The translations under genes and the position numbers were made by a program. Below, piece after piece: positions 52,570 through 61,111 of a stretch of 64,000 bases of DNA. This DNA comes from Agarilytica sp045430345 (GTDB taxonomy: Bacteria; Pseudomonadota; Gammaproteobacteria; Pseudomonadales; Cellvibrionaceae), in assembly GCA_045430345.1 (NCBI GenBank), contig JAILXT010000001.1:496001-560000 (forward strand), read 5' to 3'. Position 1 is the first letter of the stretch, and every line of letters starts with the position of its first letter. The notes beneath the pieces are model-generated. The model ran no database searches. It saw only the letters and a program-made list of their open reading frames with translations, and had not been told where the DNA came from.

Positions 52570-53967
52570 ATGGCGAATTACGAATACGATGTTTTGGTGA
52601 TTGGTGCCGGGCCGGCCGGTGAATCGGCTGCAATTGCGGCGGCAAAAAACAAGTTAAAAGTTGGCGTTGTTGATGCGCTGGATCAATTAGGCGGGAACTG
52701 CACGCACAGAGGCACGATCCCTTCTAAGGCGCTTAGAAATACCGTAAAGCAGATTATTCGATACCGTACTCAAACGATATTTCGTTCCATGGATACTGCA
52801 AAAACGGTAAGTTATCCGGAAGTGCTTGACGCGGCAAAAGAGGTCACGCCTCATCAGGTTAAGTTGCATACCGAGTACCTTGTTCGCAATCGTATTACCG
52901 CGCATACCGGGACAGCCACATTTCTGGGTGACAACAAAGTTGAAGTGTTAGGTAAAAGCGGTACGCGAGATGTTATAGCGGCGAAGCACTTTTTAATTTC
53001 GACGGGCTCTCGTCCATATCGTCCGCCTGAAGTGGATTTCTCTCACCCACGTATATACGACAGTGACTCTATTCTGGAGATGCAGCATACGCCCCGCAAT
53101 ATGGTGATTTTTGGTGCGGGTGTCATTGGCTGTGAGTATGCGTCGATTTTTACTGGTTTAGGTGTAAAAGTAGATCTTATTAATGGCCGTGAACGATTAC
53201 TCTCCTTTCTTGATGATGAAATTTCTGATGCATTGAGTTATCACTTGCGTAATGGCGGCGTGATGGTGCGTCATAGTGAGGAGCTCGAGTCTGTCGAAGC
53301 GACGGATAGTGGCGTACAGATTAAATTGGCTTCCGGCAAGCGTATAAAAACAGATGCTTTACTCTGGTGTAATGGCCGTACAGGTAACACAGATGGTTTG
53401 GGTTTAGAAAATGTTGGTCTTAAATCGAATCACCGTGGACAAATAGATGTTGATAAAGGTTACCGTACGGGAGTCGATAATATTTATGCCGCAGGGGATG
53501 TTATTGGTTGGCCAAGCCTTGCCAGTGCGTCTTTTGATCAAGGACGTTCTGTTATCGATACTATTATGGGGCGCGAGGCGAGGTTTGTTGAGGACGCGCC
53601 GACAGGTATTTATACGCTACCGGAAATTAGCTCCGTGGGTAAAACAGAAGCGGAATTAACGACGGCAAAAATACCGTACGAAGTTGGCCGCGCATTTTTT
53701 AAAGATACGGCACGCGGTCAGATTAGTGGTGAGCGTGTTGGAATGCTGAAAATTTTATTCCACATTGATTCACTAGAAATTCTTGGTATTCATTGCTTTG
53801 GTGCAGAGGCATCAGAGATTGTACATATTGGTCAGGCCATTATGAATCAATCGGGTAGTGCGAATACCATCGAGTATTTTGTCAGTACGACGTTTAATTA
53901 TCCTACCATGGCGGAGGCCTATCGCATTGCTGCGTTAAATGGTTTACACCGTATGCATCGTCAGTAA
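52570..53967 (+). CDS. sthA: Soluble NAD(P)+ transhydrogenase SthA
   Basis: 465 residues, normal SthA length. Flavoprotein disulfide-reductase fold: FAD site GAGPAGESAA (10-19), then GGNCTHRGTIPSKALRN, in which only the first of the two usual redox Cys remains, as in SthA; the second site is Thr. NAD(P)-binding site GAGVIGCEYASIF; C-terminal dimerisation domain with YTLPEISSVG. It balances NADPH and NADH in the cytosol. It lies 60 bases after nqrM, possibly sharing the transcript, and ends at a strong terminator. Confidence 0.93.
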   Translation: MANYEYDVLVIGAGPAGESAAIAAAKNKLKVGVVDALDQLGGNCTHRGTIPSKALRNTVKQIIRYRTQTIFRSMDTAKTVSYPEVLDAAKEVTPHQVKLHTEYLVRNRITAHTGTATFLGDNKVEVLGKSGTRDVIAAKHFLISTGSRPYRPPEVDFSHPRIYDSDSILEMQHTPRNMVIFGAGVIGCEYASIFTGLGVKVDLINGRERLLSFLDDEISDALSYHLRNGGVMVRHSEELESVEATDSGVQIKLASGKRIKTDALLWCNGRTGNTDGLGLENVGLKSNHRGQIDVDKGYRTGVDNIYAAGDVIGWPSLASASFDQGRSVIDTIMGREARFVEDAPTGIYTLPEISSVGKTEAELTTAKIPYEVGRAFFKDTARGQISGERVGMLKILFHIDSLEILGIHCFGAEASEIVHIGQAIMNQSGSANTIEYFVSTTFNYPTMAEAYRIAALNGLHRMHRQ

Positions 53968-53982
53968 TCGTCGAATAAACAT

Positions 53983-54011
53983 AAAAAAGAGGCCATAAGG
54001 GCCTCTTTTTT
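53983..54011. terminator. Strong bidirectional terminator after sthA
   Basis: A 12-bp perfect stem (AAAAAAGAGGCC / GGCCTCTTTTTT) with loop ATAAG; T-runs on both strands. It sits between the convergent sthA and nudJ genes. Confidence 0.85.
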
Positions 54012-54049
54012 GTTTTTTAAAGGTATATAGCGCGATTAGAAAAACGGAT

Positions 54050-54517
54050 TTATTGCGAGACCTTAATGTAGCCTTCAATAAATTTCAGATCCATTCGTTC
54101 ATCTTTAAGATACCGTTCAATATCATTTAATACCAAGGGGCTTCGTAACTCGCTTTTCCTTTGGATTATTTCTTCGTAGCTCAGCCATTCAATATCGATG
54201 ATATCTGGGTCACGCTTTGCATTTGTATCGAAATGTAGGGCGTCCGCCGAAAATGAATGACGCACATAGGTAAGGCCGTTACTGGGTGCTCTATATTGGC
54301 TGATGCCGAGCCCCCCTGTAATTTTGACATGCCAGCAGGTTTCTTCGAGGGTTTCGCGAAGCGCGGCGTTTAGCAGTGTTTCACCGTTTTCCATGTGCCC
54401 TGCAGGTTGGTTGTATACCGTTTTGCCGTTTGGTTGCTCCTTGACGAGCAAGAATTTGCCATCTTTTTGAACGACCGTGGATACGGTGATGTGGGGCAGG
54501 GCTGCGCGCTTATTCAT
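54050..54517 (-). CDS. nudJ: NUDIX hydrolase, NudJ-like
   Basis: 155 residues. The NUDIX box is complete: GHMENGETLLNAALRETLEET, read as GHMENGE-(7)-RETLEET with the metal-binding Glu residues. The surrounding sequence (PHITVSTVVQKDGKFLLV; YNQPAGH) fits NudJ, an HMP-PP/nucleoside phosphate phosphatase. It follows rluE with a one-base overlap (TAATG); rluE-nudJ is also the Escherichia coli order, which supports the name. It ends 39 bases before the bidirectional terminator. Confidence 0.82.
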   Translation of the reverse strand: MNKRAALPHITVSTVVQKDGKFLLVKEQPNGKTVYNQPAGHMENGETLLNAALRETLEETCWHVKITGGLGISQYRAPSNGLTYVRHSFSADALHFDTNAKRDPDIIDIEWLSYEEIIQRKSELRSPLVLNDIERYLKDERMDLKFIEGYIKVSQ

Positions 54518-55104
54518 TATCTTTTAGCTCGTGTGCGTGGTTTTTGTTTTGGTAAGTGTATTTGCTCGGTACGATAGTGCCCAGGGCTGAGTTGATCAAT
54601 ATTCCACGGCCCGATCGCAACCCGAATAAGTCGGAGCGTCGGGAAACCAATCGCGGCGGTCATTCTGCGCACCTGTCTGTTTTTTCCTTCTTTCAAACGA
54701 ATTTCCAGCCACGTAGTGGGCTGGTTTTTACGCTCGCGAATAGGCGGTGTGCGTTCAGCCACGTTGGGTGCGTTTAAGATACGGGCTTTTGCGGGTAATG
54801 TTAGCCCGTCTTTTAGTTCCAACCCTTTTTTAATAGCGTCTAGATCTCCTGGTTTGGGTGAGCCTTCTACTTGCACCCAGTAGGTTTTTTCTAACTTTTG
54901 AGATGGGTGGCTAATGCGATGTTGTACGGCGCCTTCGTTGGTGAGCAATACCAGCCCTTCTGAATCGTAGTCTAATCGGCCTGCGGGGTAATAGCGGGGA
55001 AACGTCTTCGGGTCGACGTAATCGGCCAGGGTGGCCCGACCCTCTTTGTCAGTGAACTGACAAAGGACGTTAAAGGGCTTGTTTAGCAGGATGATTTGAG
55101 CCAT
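54517..55104 (-). CDS. rluE: 23S rRNA pseudouridine synthase RluE
   Basis: 195 residues; RsuA-family synthase lacking the usual N-terminal S4 domain, as RluE does. Catalytic loop AGRLDYDSEGLVLLTNEG, whose first Asp is the nucleophile; EKTYWVQVEG and the RRMTAAIGFPTLRLIRVAIG region, read in part, are typical. RluE modifies U2457 of 23S rRNA in E. coli. The C-terminus is basic (KQKPRTRAKR). The pairing with nudJ matches E. coli. Confidence 0.88.
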   Translation of the reverse strand: MAQIILLNKPFNVLCQFTDKEGRATLADYVDPKTFPRYYPAGRLDYDSEGLVLLTNEGAVQHRISHPSQKLEKTYWVQVEGSPKPGDLDAIKKGLELKDGLTLPAKARILNAPNVAERTPPIRERKNQPTTWLEIRLKEGKNRQVRRMTAAIGFPTLRLIRVAIGPWNIDQLSPGHYRTEQIHLPKQKPRTRAKR

Positions 55105-55472
55105 CGGTATGTATTGGAGTTACAGGGCTTTAGCTAGGGTTTTACGGCCTTAAAGTACCATATAGGTGGCATTAGGGCACGGTGAATGTGATGGGAGATC
55201 GCGCTAACGATTTAGTATGCCAAGTGGTTGAATTTGCAAGGGTTATTTTCCAGATAAACGCATCAAATGGACAAGAATCACTCTATGCAAAATAGGCTAA
55301 CAATGGTAAATTGCCCGACTTGGTATGGGGCGCAGGACCGTTTTTTACCAAAAAATTCAATGATGGTTCGATGTTTAGTGCTATAAATTGCTTAGGTGTA
55401 TTTAATCCATAATTACACTAGAAGCAGCCAAACATGTGTGCCATCACACAGATTCCAACCGAGGAACAACGT
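55105..55472. other. Non-coding gap before gacA
   Basis: About 370 bases between the divergent rluE and gacA genes. It should hold both promoters. An in-frame ATG at 55434 extends the gacA frame by 13 codons, but has no ribosome binding site. A TATAAA at 55382-55387 may be a -10 box for gacA; no good -35 is seen. Nothing else is clear. Confidence 0.35.
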
Positions 55473-56123
55473 TTGACCAAAATACTCGTTGCTGATGATC
55501 ATGATCTCGTGCGTATGGGGATTGTGCGCATGCTTGCCGATGTGGATGGATTCGACGTCGTTGGTGAAGCAAAAACGGGTGAAGAGGCTGTGAAGCTCGC
55601 GCGTGAGATCTCTCCTGATGTGGTGCTCATGGATGTACAAATGCCGGGTATCGGTGGACTTGAAGCGACGCGAAAAATTCAAACGGCGTGTGAAACTGCA
55701 AAGGTCATTGCGGTAACAGCGCTTTCCGACGAGCTTTTTTCTGAGCGATTGATGAAAGCCGGTGCATCAGGTTATGTGACGAAGGGCGCAGGCTTTGACG
55801 AAATCGTGAACGCGATAAATACCGTTATCGGCGGCTCGTTGTACATAAGCAGCGATATCGCTCAGCAGCTTGCGTTGAAAAACTTTGGGAACAATAAAGC
55901 CGATGCGTCGCCTTTTGAACAGCTATCTGAGCGAGAGCTACAAACCGCTATACAAATTGCGAACGGCGTTAAGGTGAATCAGATCGCTGATTCCTTTTGC
56001 GTAAGCCCCAAAACAGTGAATAGCTATCGTTACCGTATTTTCGAAAAACTTGATATTAATAGTGACGTTGAATTAGCGCTTTTGGCCGTAAAATATAAAA
56101 TACTCGTTATTGATAGTCTTTAA
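55473..56123 (+). CDS. gacA: Response regulator GacA/UvrY
   Basis: 216 residues if read from TTG 55473, which has GAGG 8 bases upstream and puts the phospho-acceptor Asp at position 54, as in GacA/UvrY; the alternative ATG at 55434 adds 13 residues. Receiver domain: VADDHDLVRMGI (acidic pocket), VVLMDVQMPG (Asp54), VTALS, and YVTKG (conserved Lys). LuxR-type HTH: LSERELQTAIQIANG...SPKTVNSYRYRIFEKL. Known role: activates transcription of Csr/Rsm small RNAs under a GacS/BarA kinase, which is not in this window. gacA-uvrC-pgsA is a conserved order; it overlaps uvrC by one base (TAATG). Confidence 0.88.
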   Translation: MTKILVADDHDLVRMGIVRMLADVDGFDVVGEAKTGEEAVKLAREISPDVVLMDVQMPGIGGLEATRKIQTACETAKVIAVTALSDELFSERLMKAGASGYVTKGAGFDEIVNAINTVIGGSLYISSDIAQQLALKNFGNNKADASPFEQLSERELQTAIQIANGVKVNQIADSFCVSPKTVNSYRYRIFEKLDINSDVELALLAVKYKILVIDSL

Positions 56124-57964
56124 TGTCTGAATCCGAAACCTCTACGGGTTTTGACCACCGAAGTTTTCTCAAAACCTTAACCAAACAACCCGGCGTCTAT
56201 CAGATGTATGATAGTGACGGGAAAATCCTCTACGTTGGTAAAGCCAAAAACCTCAAAAATCGCGTCTCTAGCTATTTTCAAAAGACGGGCCTCCCGGTAA
56301 AGACGCGAGCGTTAGTCAAGCGCATAGCATCTATCGAGATTACCATTGCGCCGAGTGAAGCCGAGGCATTGGTACTCGAACACAATCTTATTAAATCACA
56401 AAAGCCTCCCTTCAATGTGGTGCTGCGTGATGACAAGTCCTTCCCCTATATTTTTTTATCTGAAAATGAAAAACATCCACGTTTGTCATTTCATCGCGGG
56501 ACTAAGAAAAAGAAAGGCCAGTATTTTGGTCCGTACCCGAATGCGGGGGCGGTGAGGGAAAGCCTGAGCTTTTTACAAAAGACATTCGGCGTTCGCCAGT
56601 GCGAAGACAGCGTATATAAGAATCGCACACGGCCTTGTTTGCTTTATCAGATTGGTCGCTGTTCCGGTCCTTGTATAGAGGAAAATGTGTCTGAACAGGA
56701 ATATGCTGAAGATGTGGATCAAACCGCTTTGTTTCTGGCGGCTAAAAATGATCAACTGCATCACAAGCTCGTTGAGAAAATGGAAGCGGCTTCAGCGTCA
56801 TTGGCGTTTGAGAAGGCGGCGCTGATGCGAGATCGTATTACCGCACTTCGGCAGGTTCAAGCGCAACAAGTGGTTGAGGCAGGGCATAGCAATCTAGATG
56901 CGATTGCATGCGAGGTTGAAGGCGGCTCGGTCTGTGTTCACGTTTTATATGTTCGGCAGGGCCGAATTGTTGGCAGTAAGAGTTATTTGCCGAAAGACCG
57001 CTTAGGTCACGATGAGGCCAGCGTCTTGAGCGCCTTCATTGCGCATAATTATTTGGGTGGTTCCCAAATGCAGACGCCCTCGGCGATTATCGTGAGCCAT
57101 ACGCTTGCAGATGAAAAGCCGCTTGCTGAGGCGATTGCAAACCAGACGCACTATCACGTCAAGATCACCGCCAACGTTAGAACCTATCGCGCGAAATGGT
57201 TAGCTATGGCATTACAAGCCGCGCGGCAGAATCTAAAAACACATCTAAATGCGAAGCAAACATTATTACAGCGTTTTGAGCGCCTACAGGACATCATCGG
57301 GTTGGATGAACTCCCTGGGCGCATCGAGTGCTTCGATATTAGCCACAGCAGTGGCGAGCGTACGGTGGCCTCTTGTGTGGTATTTGACAAAAATGGCGCT
57401 CTTAAAAGTGACTATCGTCGTTTTAACATTGAAGACATCCAATCGGGTGACGATTATGCCGCGATGGAACAAGCGATTACGCGACGGTATGCTCGTTTAC
57501 AAAAAGAAGGTAAATCGCTACCTGAGTTACTACTGATAGATGGCGGGAAAGGCCAGTTGTCGACGGCGCGTAAGGTCATGGCGGACTTGGGGATTGATGA
57601 AATCATGCTCATCGGCGTAGCGAAGGGCAGTACACGGAAACCAGGTTTTGAAACGCTTGTATTAGAGGATGGTCGGGAGATGGCTATCGAAAGCGATGAT
57701 GTTGGTCTGCATCTGATCCAGCAAATACGAGATGAGGCCCACAGATTCGCGATTACAGGGCATAAGCAACGTAGAGATAAGCAGAGAAAGACCTCTGCGC
57801 TGGAAGATATCCCCGGTATTGGTCCCAAACGTCGCCGAGAGCTGCTCCGTCATTTTGGCGGGCTGCAAGAAGTAATCAAAGCAAATGTCGATGATTTAGC
57901 CAAAGTGCCGTCGATCAGTAAAAAAATGGCGGAAGAGGTTTACAGTGTGCTTCACAGTGAGTAG
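56123..57964 (+). CDS. uvrC: UvrABC excinuclease subunit C
   Basis: 613 residues, normal length. GIY-YIG nuclease domain at about 15-95 (GVYQMYDSDGKILYVGKAKNL), a Cys-containing region, UVR motif (about 205-240), the RNase H-like second nuclease (IECFDISHSSGERTVAS; LLLIDGGKGQL) and a C-terminal double helix-hairpin-helix (IPGIGPKRRRELLRHFGG). It makes both incisions in nucleotide-excision repair. It starts in the TAATG overlap with gacA and is followed by pgsA after 36 bases. Confidence 0.97.
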   Translation: MSESETSTGFDHRSFLKTLTKQPGVYQMYDSDGKILYVGKAKNLKNRVSSYFQKTGLPVKTRALVKRIASIEITIAPSEAEALVLEHNLIKSQKPPFNVVLRDDKSFPYIFLSENEKHPRLSFHRGTKKKKGQYFGPYPNAGAVRESLSFLQKTFGVRQCEDSVYKNRTRPCLLYQIGRCSGPCIEENVSEQEYAEDVDQTALFLAAKNDQLHHKLVEKMEAASASLAFEKAALMRDRITALRQVQAQQVVEAGHSNLDAIACEVEGGSVCVHVLYVRQGRIVGSKSYLPKDRLGHDEASVLSAFIAHNYLGGSQMQTPSAIIVSHTLADEKPLAEAIANQTHYHVKITANVRTYRAKWLAMALQAARQNLKTHLNAKQTLLQRFERLQDIIGLDELPGRIECFDISHSSGERTVASCVVFDKNGALKSDYRRFNIEDIQSGDDYAAMEQAITRRYARLQKEGKSLPELLLIDGGKGQLSTARKVMADLGIDEIMLIGVAKGSTRKPGFETLVLEDGREMAIESDDVGLHLIQQIRDEAHRFAITGHKQRRDKQRKTSALEDIPGIGPKRRRELLRHFGGLQEVIKANVDDLAKVPSISKKMAEEVYSVLHSE

Positions 57965-58000
57965 TGTTCCCCAAAATTTCTTACCCAAGGTTGTAACTGC

Positions 58001-58573
58001 GTGCACCAGCATCCTTTTTTAAACCCCGCCAACCAGCTCACCATGTGCCGTATCCTCTTTATACCGCTATTGGTCGTTCTCTATTATTCGCCGTTTGAAT
58101 GGCGCTTTTTAGCCTCTGGTGCGCTTTTTGGGCTTGCGGGTATTACTGATGCTTTGGATGGCTATATCGCGCGAAAGTACAATATCGCTTCTCCCTTTGG
58201 TGCTTTCCTGGACCCTGTTGCGGATAAACTCATGGTGGCTGTTGCCTTGGCTCTCCTGATACAGAGCCATAACGACGTTATGTTTACTTTGCCGGCAATT
58301 GTAATTATTTGCAGAGAAATTGTGATCTCTGCATTGCGTGAATGGATGGCTGAACTCGGTAAGCGTGCAAGTGTAGCGGTGTCCAGTATCGGGAAGGTCA
58401 AAACGACCTTTCAGATCGCGGCGATCGTTATTTTACTCGCCTTCACACCCGATACATTTCCGCTTTTTAATAAGATTGGTTTTGTCGCGCTATATGCGGC
58501 AGCAGTGCTTACTATTTGGTCAATGTTGGTGTATATCAAGGCCGCATGGCCGGCGTTGATGGGGCGAGACTGA
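58001..58573 (+). CDS. pgsA: CDP-diacylglycerol-glycerol-3-phosphate 3-phosphatidyltransferase
   Basis: 190 residues starting at GTG 58001 (AAGG 10 bases upstream). Integral inner-membrane enzyme with about five membrane segments and the CDP-alcohol phosphotransferase motif D-x2-D-G-x2-A-R...G-x3-D-x3-D, seen as DALDGYIARKYNIASPFGAFLDPVADK, in two pieces. It makes phosphatidylglycerol phosphate for phospholipid synthesis. The gene order uvrC-pgsA-tRNA is common in gammaproteobacteria. Confidence 0.94.
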   Translation: MHQHPFLNPANQLTMCRILFIPLLVVLYYSPFEWRFLASGALFGLAGITDALDGYIARKYNIASPFGAFLDPVADKLMVAVALALLIQSHNDVMFTLPAIVIICREIVISALREWMAELGKRASVAVSSIGKVKTTFQIAAIVILLAFTPDTFPLFNKIGFVALYAAAVLTIWSMLVYIKAAWPALMGRD

Positions 58574-58677
58574 TCTTCCCATTAGATCGCTGATATCACG
58601 CAAGATAGACTAGGATTTAAAAAATAAATCCAGTACAATTCGCAGCCCTAAAACGCTGTAGATAGTTCAGGGTAGAG

Positions 58678-58751
58678 GGCGCGATAGCAAAGCGGTTATG
58701 CTCTGGATTGCAAATCCAGCTAGGCCGGTTCGACTCCGGCTCGCGCCTCCA
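58678..58751 (+). tRNA. tRNA-Cys (GCA)
   Basis: Full cloverleaf: acceptor GGCGCGA / TCGCGCC, anticodon stem-loop CTGGATTGCAAATCCAG with anticodon GCA, T-arm GCCGGTTCGACTCCGGC, discriminator T, and an encoded CCA end. It lies about 100 bases after pgsA and is followed 57 bases later by tRNA-Leu, probably in one transcript. Confidence 0.95.
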
Positions 58752-58808
58752 CATACAAGGATGCTCAGTAGGTTCGCCAATACCTACTATAAAAAACTTC
58801 TCGATTAA

Positions 58809-58895
58809 GCCCGGGTGGTGGAATTGGTAGACACAGGAGACTTAAAATCTCCCGATCGCAAGATCGTGCCGGTTCAAGTCCGGCCCCGGGCACCA
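58809..58895 (+). tRNA. tRNA-Leu (TAA)
   Basis: Full class II cloverleaf: acceptor GCCCGGG / CCCGGGC, anticodon loop CTTAAAA with anticodon TAA, a long variable arm (CGATCGCAAGATCG), T-arm GCCGGTTCAAGTCCGGC, discriminator A, encoded CCA. The tyrosine integrase gene begins 191 bases after it, so its 3' end is the likely attachment site. Confidence 0.95.
58866..58895 (+). other. Probable attachment site (attL) in the tRNA-Leu 3' end
   Basis: Integrases of this type usually recombine within the 3' half of a tRNA, and this tRNA-Leu lies directly before the integrase gene. The matching copy at the other end of the element should repeat the tRNA's T-arm and acceptor end; none was found between 60.4 and 64.0 kb, so the element should extend past the window. 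Confidence 0.35.
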
Positions 58896-59041
58896 CTTCT
58901 AAGTCATTGTTTTTATTGAAAACTTCTTAAAAATCAAACGCTTAATGCGCTGGCATCTGTGATATTGTCGCCAATATCGTTATTCCCTGCCTCCCCATAA
59001 GTGACTATAAATCAATCTGCCACCCCTTGCTTTATCCTGAA

Positions 59042-59063
59042 AGGTGTACATAATAGGTGTACA
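59042..59063 (+). promoter_or_regulatory. Direct repeat AGGTGTACA upstream of the integrase
   Basis: Two copies of AGGTGTACA with TAAT between them, 24 bases before the integrase start. The spacing (13 bases) would suit paired protein-binding sites, either a repressor of int or arm sites for the integrase. TGTACA within each copy is itself palindromic. Confidence 0.4.
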
Positions 59064-59086
59064 AAAAGATTGTTTGGGGATTGGAA

Positions 59087-60463
59087 ATGGCGAACAGAAA
59101 GGATTTAACTGATTTAAACATCTTGCGGCTTGAGCTTCCCTTGCCCGCTCAAGCGAGAAAGGTGCACAGTTGTATTCATGTCCAAAATCTTAGCCTGGTC
59201 GTACAGTGGGCTAAGTCTGCGATACGTCGGACAGATAACGATTCGCCTGAGCACCGAAAGGGCGCATTTAAATATGTTTGGCGCTATCGTTATAGGTTAA
59301 ACGGTAACCGAACCTCGCTAGATATTGGCTGCTGGCCAGATATAAATCAAGATCAAGCAGTAAGGATTGCAGCCGATTTAACGTTGGATGTGAAAAATGG
59401 TATTGATATAGCGGCCAAAAAAAGAGAAGCCCTTAAGACCACGTTTGCTAATAATGTTATAGCGGAGTCGAGCACGACGATAAGGGCTTTATGTGCAGCC
59501 TTTCTTCTTTGGCGGGAGTCTAGCTTCCCCGACAAAGCTTCAACCACTGAGTTTTACAGGTCAAAAATAAACAATCACATTCTTCCGAGGTTTGGCCTGC
59601 TGGCAATTGGCGGGCTTACGCCTTGGGTATGGCAAGAGTATTTGCGAGAGCTGGCAAACGAGCACAGCGAAAACTTAGCCATACAGGTTAACGCCACTCT
59701 AAGTGCGGCGTATAGTTTTGGTGCTGATTCAGAACAGTTTGACGAAATTGAATCTAACCCATTTTTCCGATTGCCGGTAAGAAGGCAGCTTAAACCATCG
59801 GCTCCAGGTGATAGATTTTTCTCGAATATTGAGCTGCACCAATGGATGAACGAAATTAACAGCGTTGCGACTCCGGCAAGATGGCGGTGCTTGATGCTTC
59901 AGCTGTATCAAGGGGTGAGAATCAAAGAGGTTACTGATATAGCAATCGTCGACCTATCAAGCATAAATGATGGATATTTATCTATAATCGTCAAAGGAGG
60001 GAGGGTGTCGAAAACCATGCTGTCTCGCCAAGCAATCGATCTCATAAAGGATCAGTTAAAACACTATGTATCCGAAGGCGTTAAGCCGAAGCACCTTTTC
60101 GAAGAAGAGGGGGGCAAGTTCAACACGAAATCCGTCGGGGGTTTTGTGCGAGATATACGCAAGCGTGGATGGCTTCAGTTTAGGTCGCACGACTTAAGGC
60201 GCACAATGCGTACGTGGCTACAAGAGTTTGGATGCCCCAAGGAGATACGAGATCAAATGACGGACCACGTTATTCCAAGAGGAAAGGATTCATCGTACGA
60301 TCACGCCGCGCGCCTAGCTGAAAAGCTAAGGTGGGCGCAATTGTGGGCGGATAAATTAGACGAAATAAAAGAGTCTTCGTCAGCCTTCACCATGTCGATA
60401 AGCACCGCGCTAGAGGAAAAAGAGCAGGACGAAATTAACGACTTGCTGGGGTTGTTAACCTGA
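59087..60463 (+). CDS. int: Tyrosine-type site-specific integrase
   Basis: 458 residues from ATG 59087; a GTG at 59057 is possible but lies inside the direct repeat. The N-terminal domain is the DUF4102-type arm-binding fold (YRLNGNRTSLDIGCWPDINQDQAVRIA, read in pieces), then a SAM-like core-binding domain (about 130-230), and the catalytic domain with Arg in YQGVRIKEV, His-x-x-Arg in SHDLRRTMRTW, and the Tyr nucleophile in SSYDHAARL. It is P4-type and integrates mobile elements into tRNA genes. Position right after tRNA-Leu on the same strand fits. Its 3' end overlaps the convergent alpA-like gene by 29 bases. Confidence 0.92.
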   Translation: MANRKDLTDLNILRLELPLPAQARKVHSCIHVQNLSLVVQWAKSAIRRTDNDSPEHRKGAFKYVWRYRYRLNGNRTSLDIGCWPDINQDQAVRIAADLTLDVKNGIDIAAKKREALKTTFANNVIAESSTTIRALCAAFLLWRESSFPDKASTTEFYRSKINNHILPRFGLLAIGGLTPWVWQEYLRELANEHSENLAIQVNATLSAAYSFGADSEQFDEIESNPFFRLPVRRQLKPSAPGDRFFSNIELHQWMNEINSVATPARWRCLMLQLYQGVRIKEVTDIAIVDLSSINDGYLSIIVKGGRVSKTMLSRQAIDLIKDQLKHYVSEGVKPKHLFEEEGGKFNTKSVGGFVRDIRKRGWLQFRSHDLRRTMRTWLQEFGCPKEIRDQMTDHVIPRGKDSSYDHAARLAEKLRWAQLWADKLDEIKESSSAFTMSISTALEEKEQDEINDLLGLLT

Positions 60464-60734
60464 GAATCTTGATTAGTTCTTCCTGAATAATTTCTCTTAA
60501 GCGCTGGTCATCGATGTTCTTTTGGGTGCTGGGCTGAAGATAGCTCATGACTTCATCTCTACGCCATCGATAGGGCGTGTTGCGGTGCTTTCTTTTTAAT
60601 GGTTTTGGAAATCTTCCGTCAGAACACATTTGCTTAAGGCTTTTTTGTCCGATATTGGTTAGCTCGGACACCTCCGAGATCTGCAGTATGGCGTTACGGG
60701 TGGAGTGCTGTTTCATGCTGATCGCTTCGCTCAC
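60435..60734 (-). CDS. AlpA-like helix-turn-helix regulator
   Basis: 99 residues from GTG 60734 (AGAGGA 8 bases upstream); an ATG at 60716 lacks such a site. The centre is an AlpA/MerR-like winged HTH: ISEVSELTNIGQKSLKQM, then GRFPKPLK and YRWRRDEVMSYL. AlpA-type proteins act as excisionase or activator of integrase in P4-like elements. Convergent with int and overlapping its last 29 bases, which could couple or limit their expression. Confidence 0.75.
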   Translation of the reverse strand: MSEAISMKQHSTRNAILQISEVSELTNIGQKSLKQMCSDGRFPKPLKRKHRNTPYRWRRDEVMSYLQPSTQKNIDDQRLREIIQEELIKILRLTTPASR

Positions 60735-60746
60735 TTCTGAATTCCT

Positions 60747-61097
60747 CTAACTATCCAAAATCTCGCCATCGCCATTAAAGCGATCGGCGGGCGTGCTCAT
60801 TATTTGTTTTCGTGTGGCTAGGTGGTGACCCGCGATACTTGCTGACGCGGTAATTGCGCCGTAAGGGGGCAGATCACCCGCTATATGTTTGTGTGCTAGC
60901 TTTACTTGCTTTTGCAGCGTCTCGATATTGAGATTTAATAGGGCGATTTTCTTGTTTTGTTTGTGCGTTATGCTCGCAGACGCTTTAAACTCTTGATGCT
61001 CTTCTAGTCGGCTCAGAATCTCATCTTTGGAAATGGGTAGCTCGTTTTCCATAAAGCAATTGAATTTGTCAAATTTACCGTATGTGATTTTGTTCAT
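60747..61097 (-). CDS. Small soluble protein of unknown function
   Basis: 116 residues; not recognised. Mostly helical and basic/polar, with a coiled-coil-like stretch (NLNIETLQKQVKLAHKHI, about 53-70) and Gly/Ala-rich text after it (AITASASIAGHHLATRK). It is 12 bases upstream of the AlpA-like gene on the same strand, so they are probably cotranscribed. It could be a replication or maintenance accessory of the element, but nothing shows this. Confidence 0.5.
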   Translation of the reverse strand: MNKITYGKFDKFNCFMENELPISKDEILSRLEEHQEFKASASITHKQNKKIALLNLNIETLQKQVKLAHKHIAGDLPPYGAITASASIAGHHLATRKQIMSTPADRFNGDGEILDS

Positions 61098-61111
61098 TTG
61101 ATTACCTGGTT

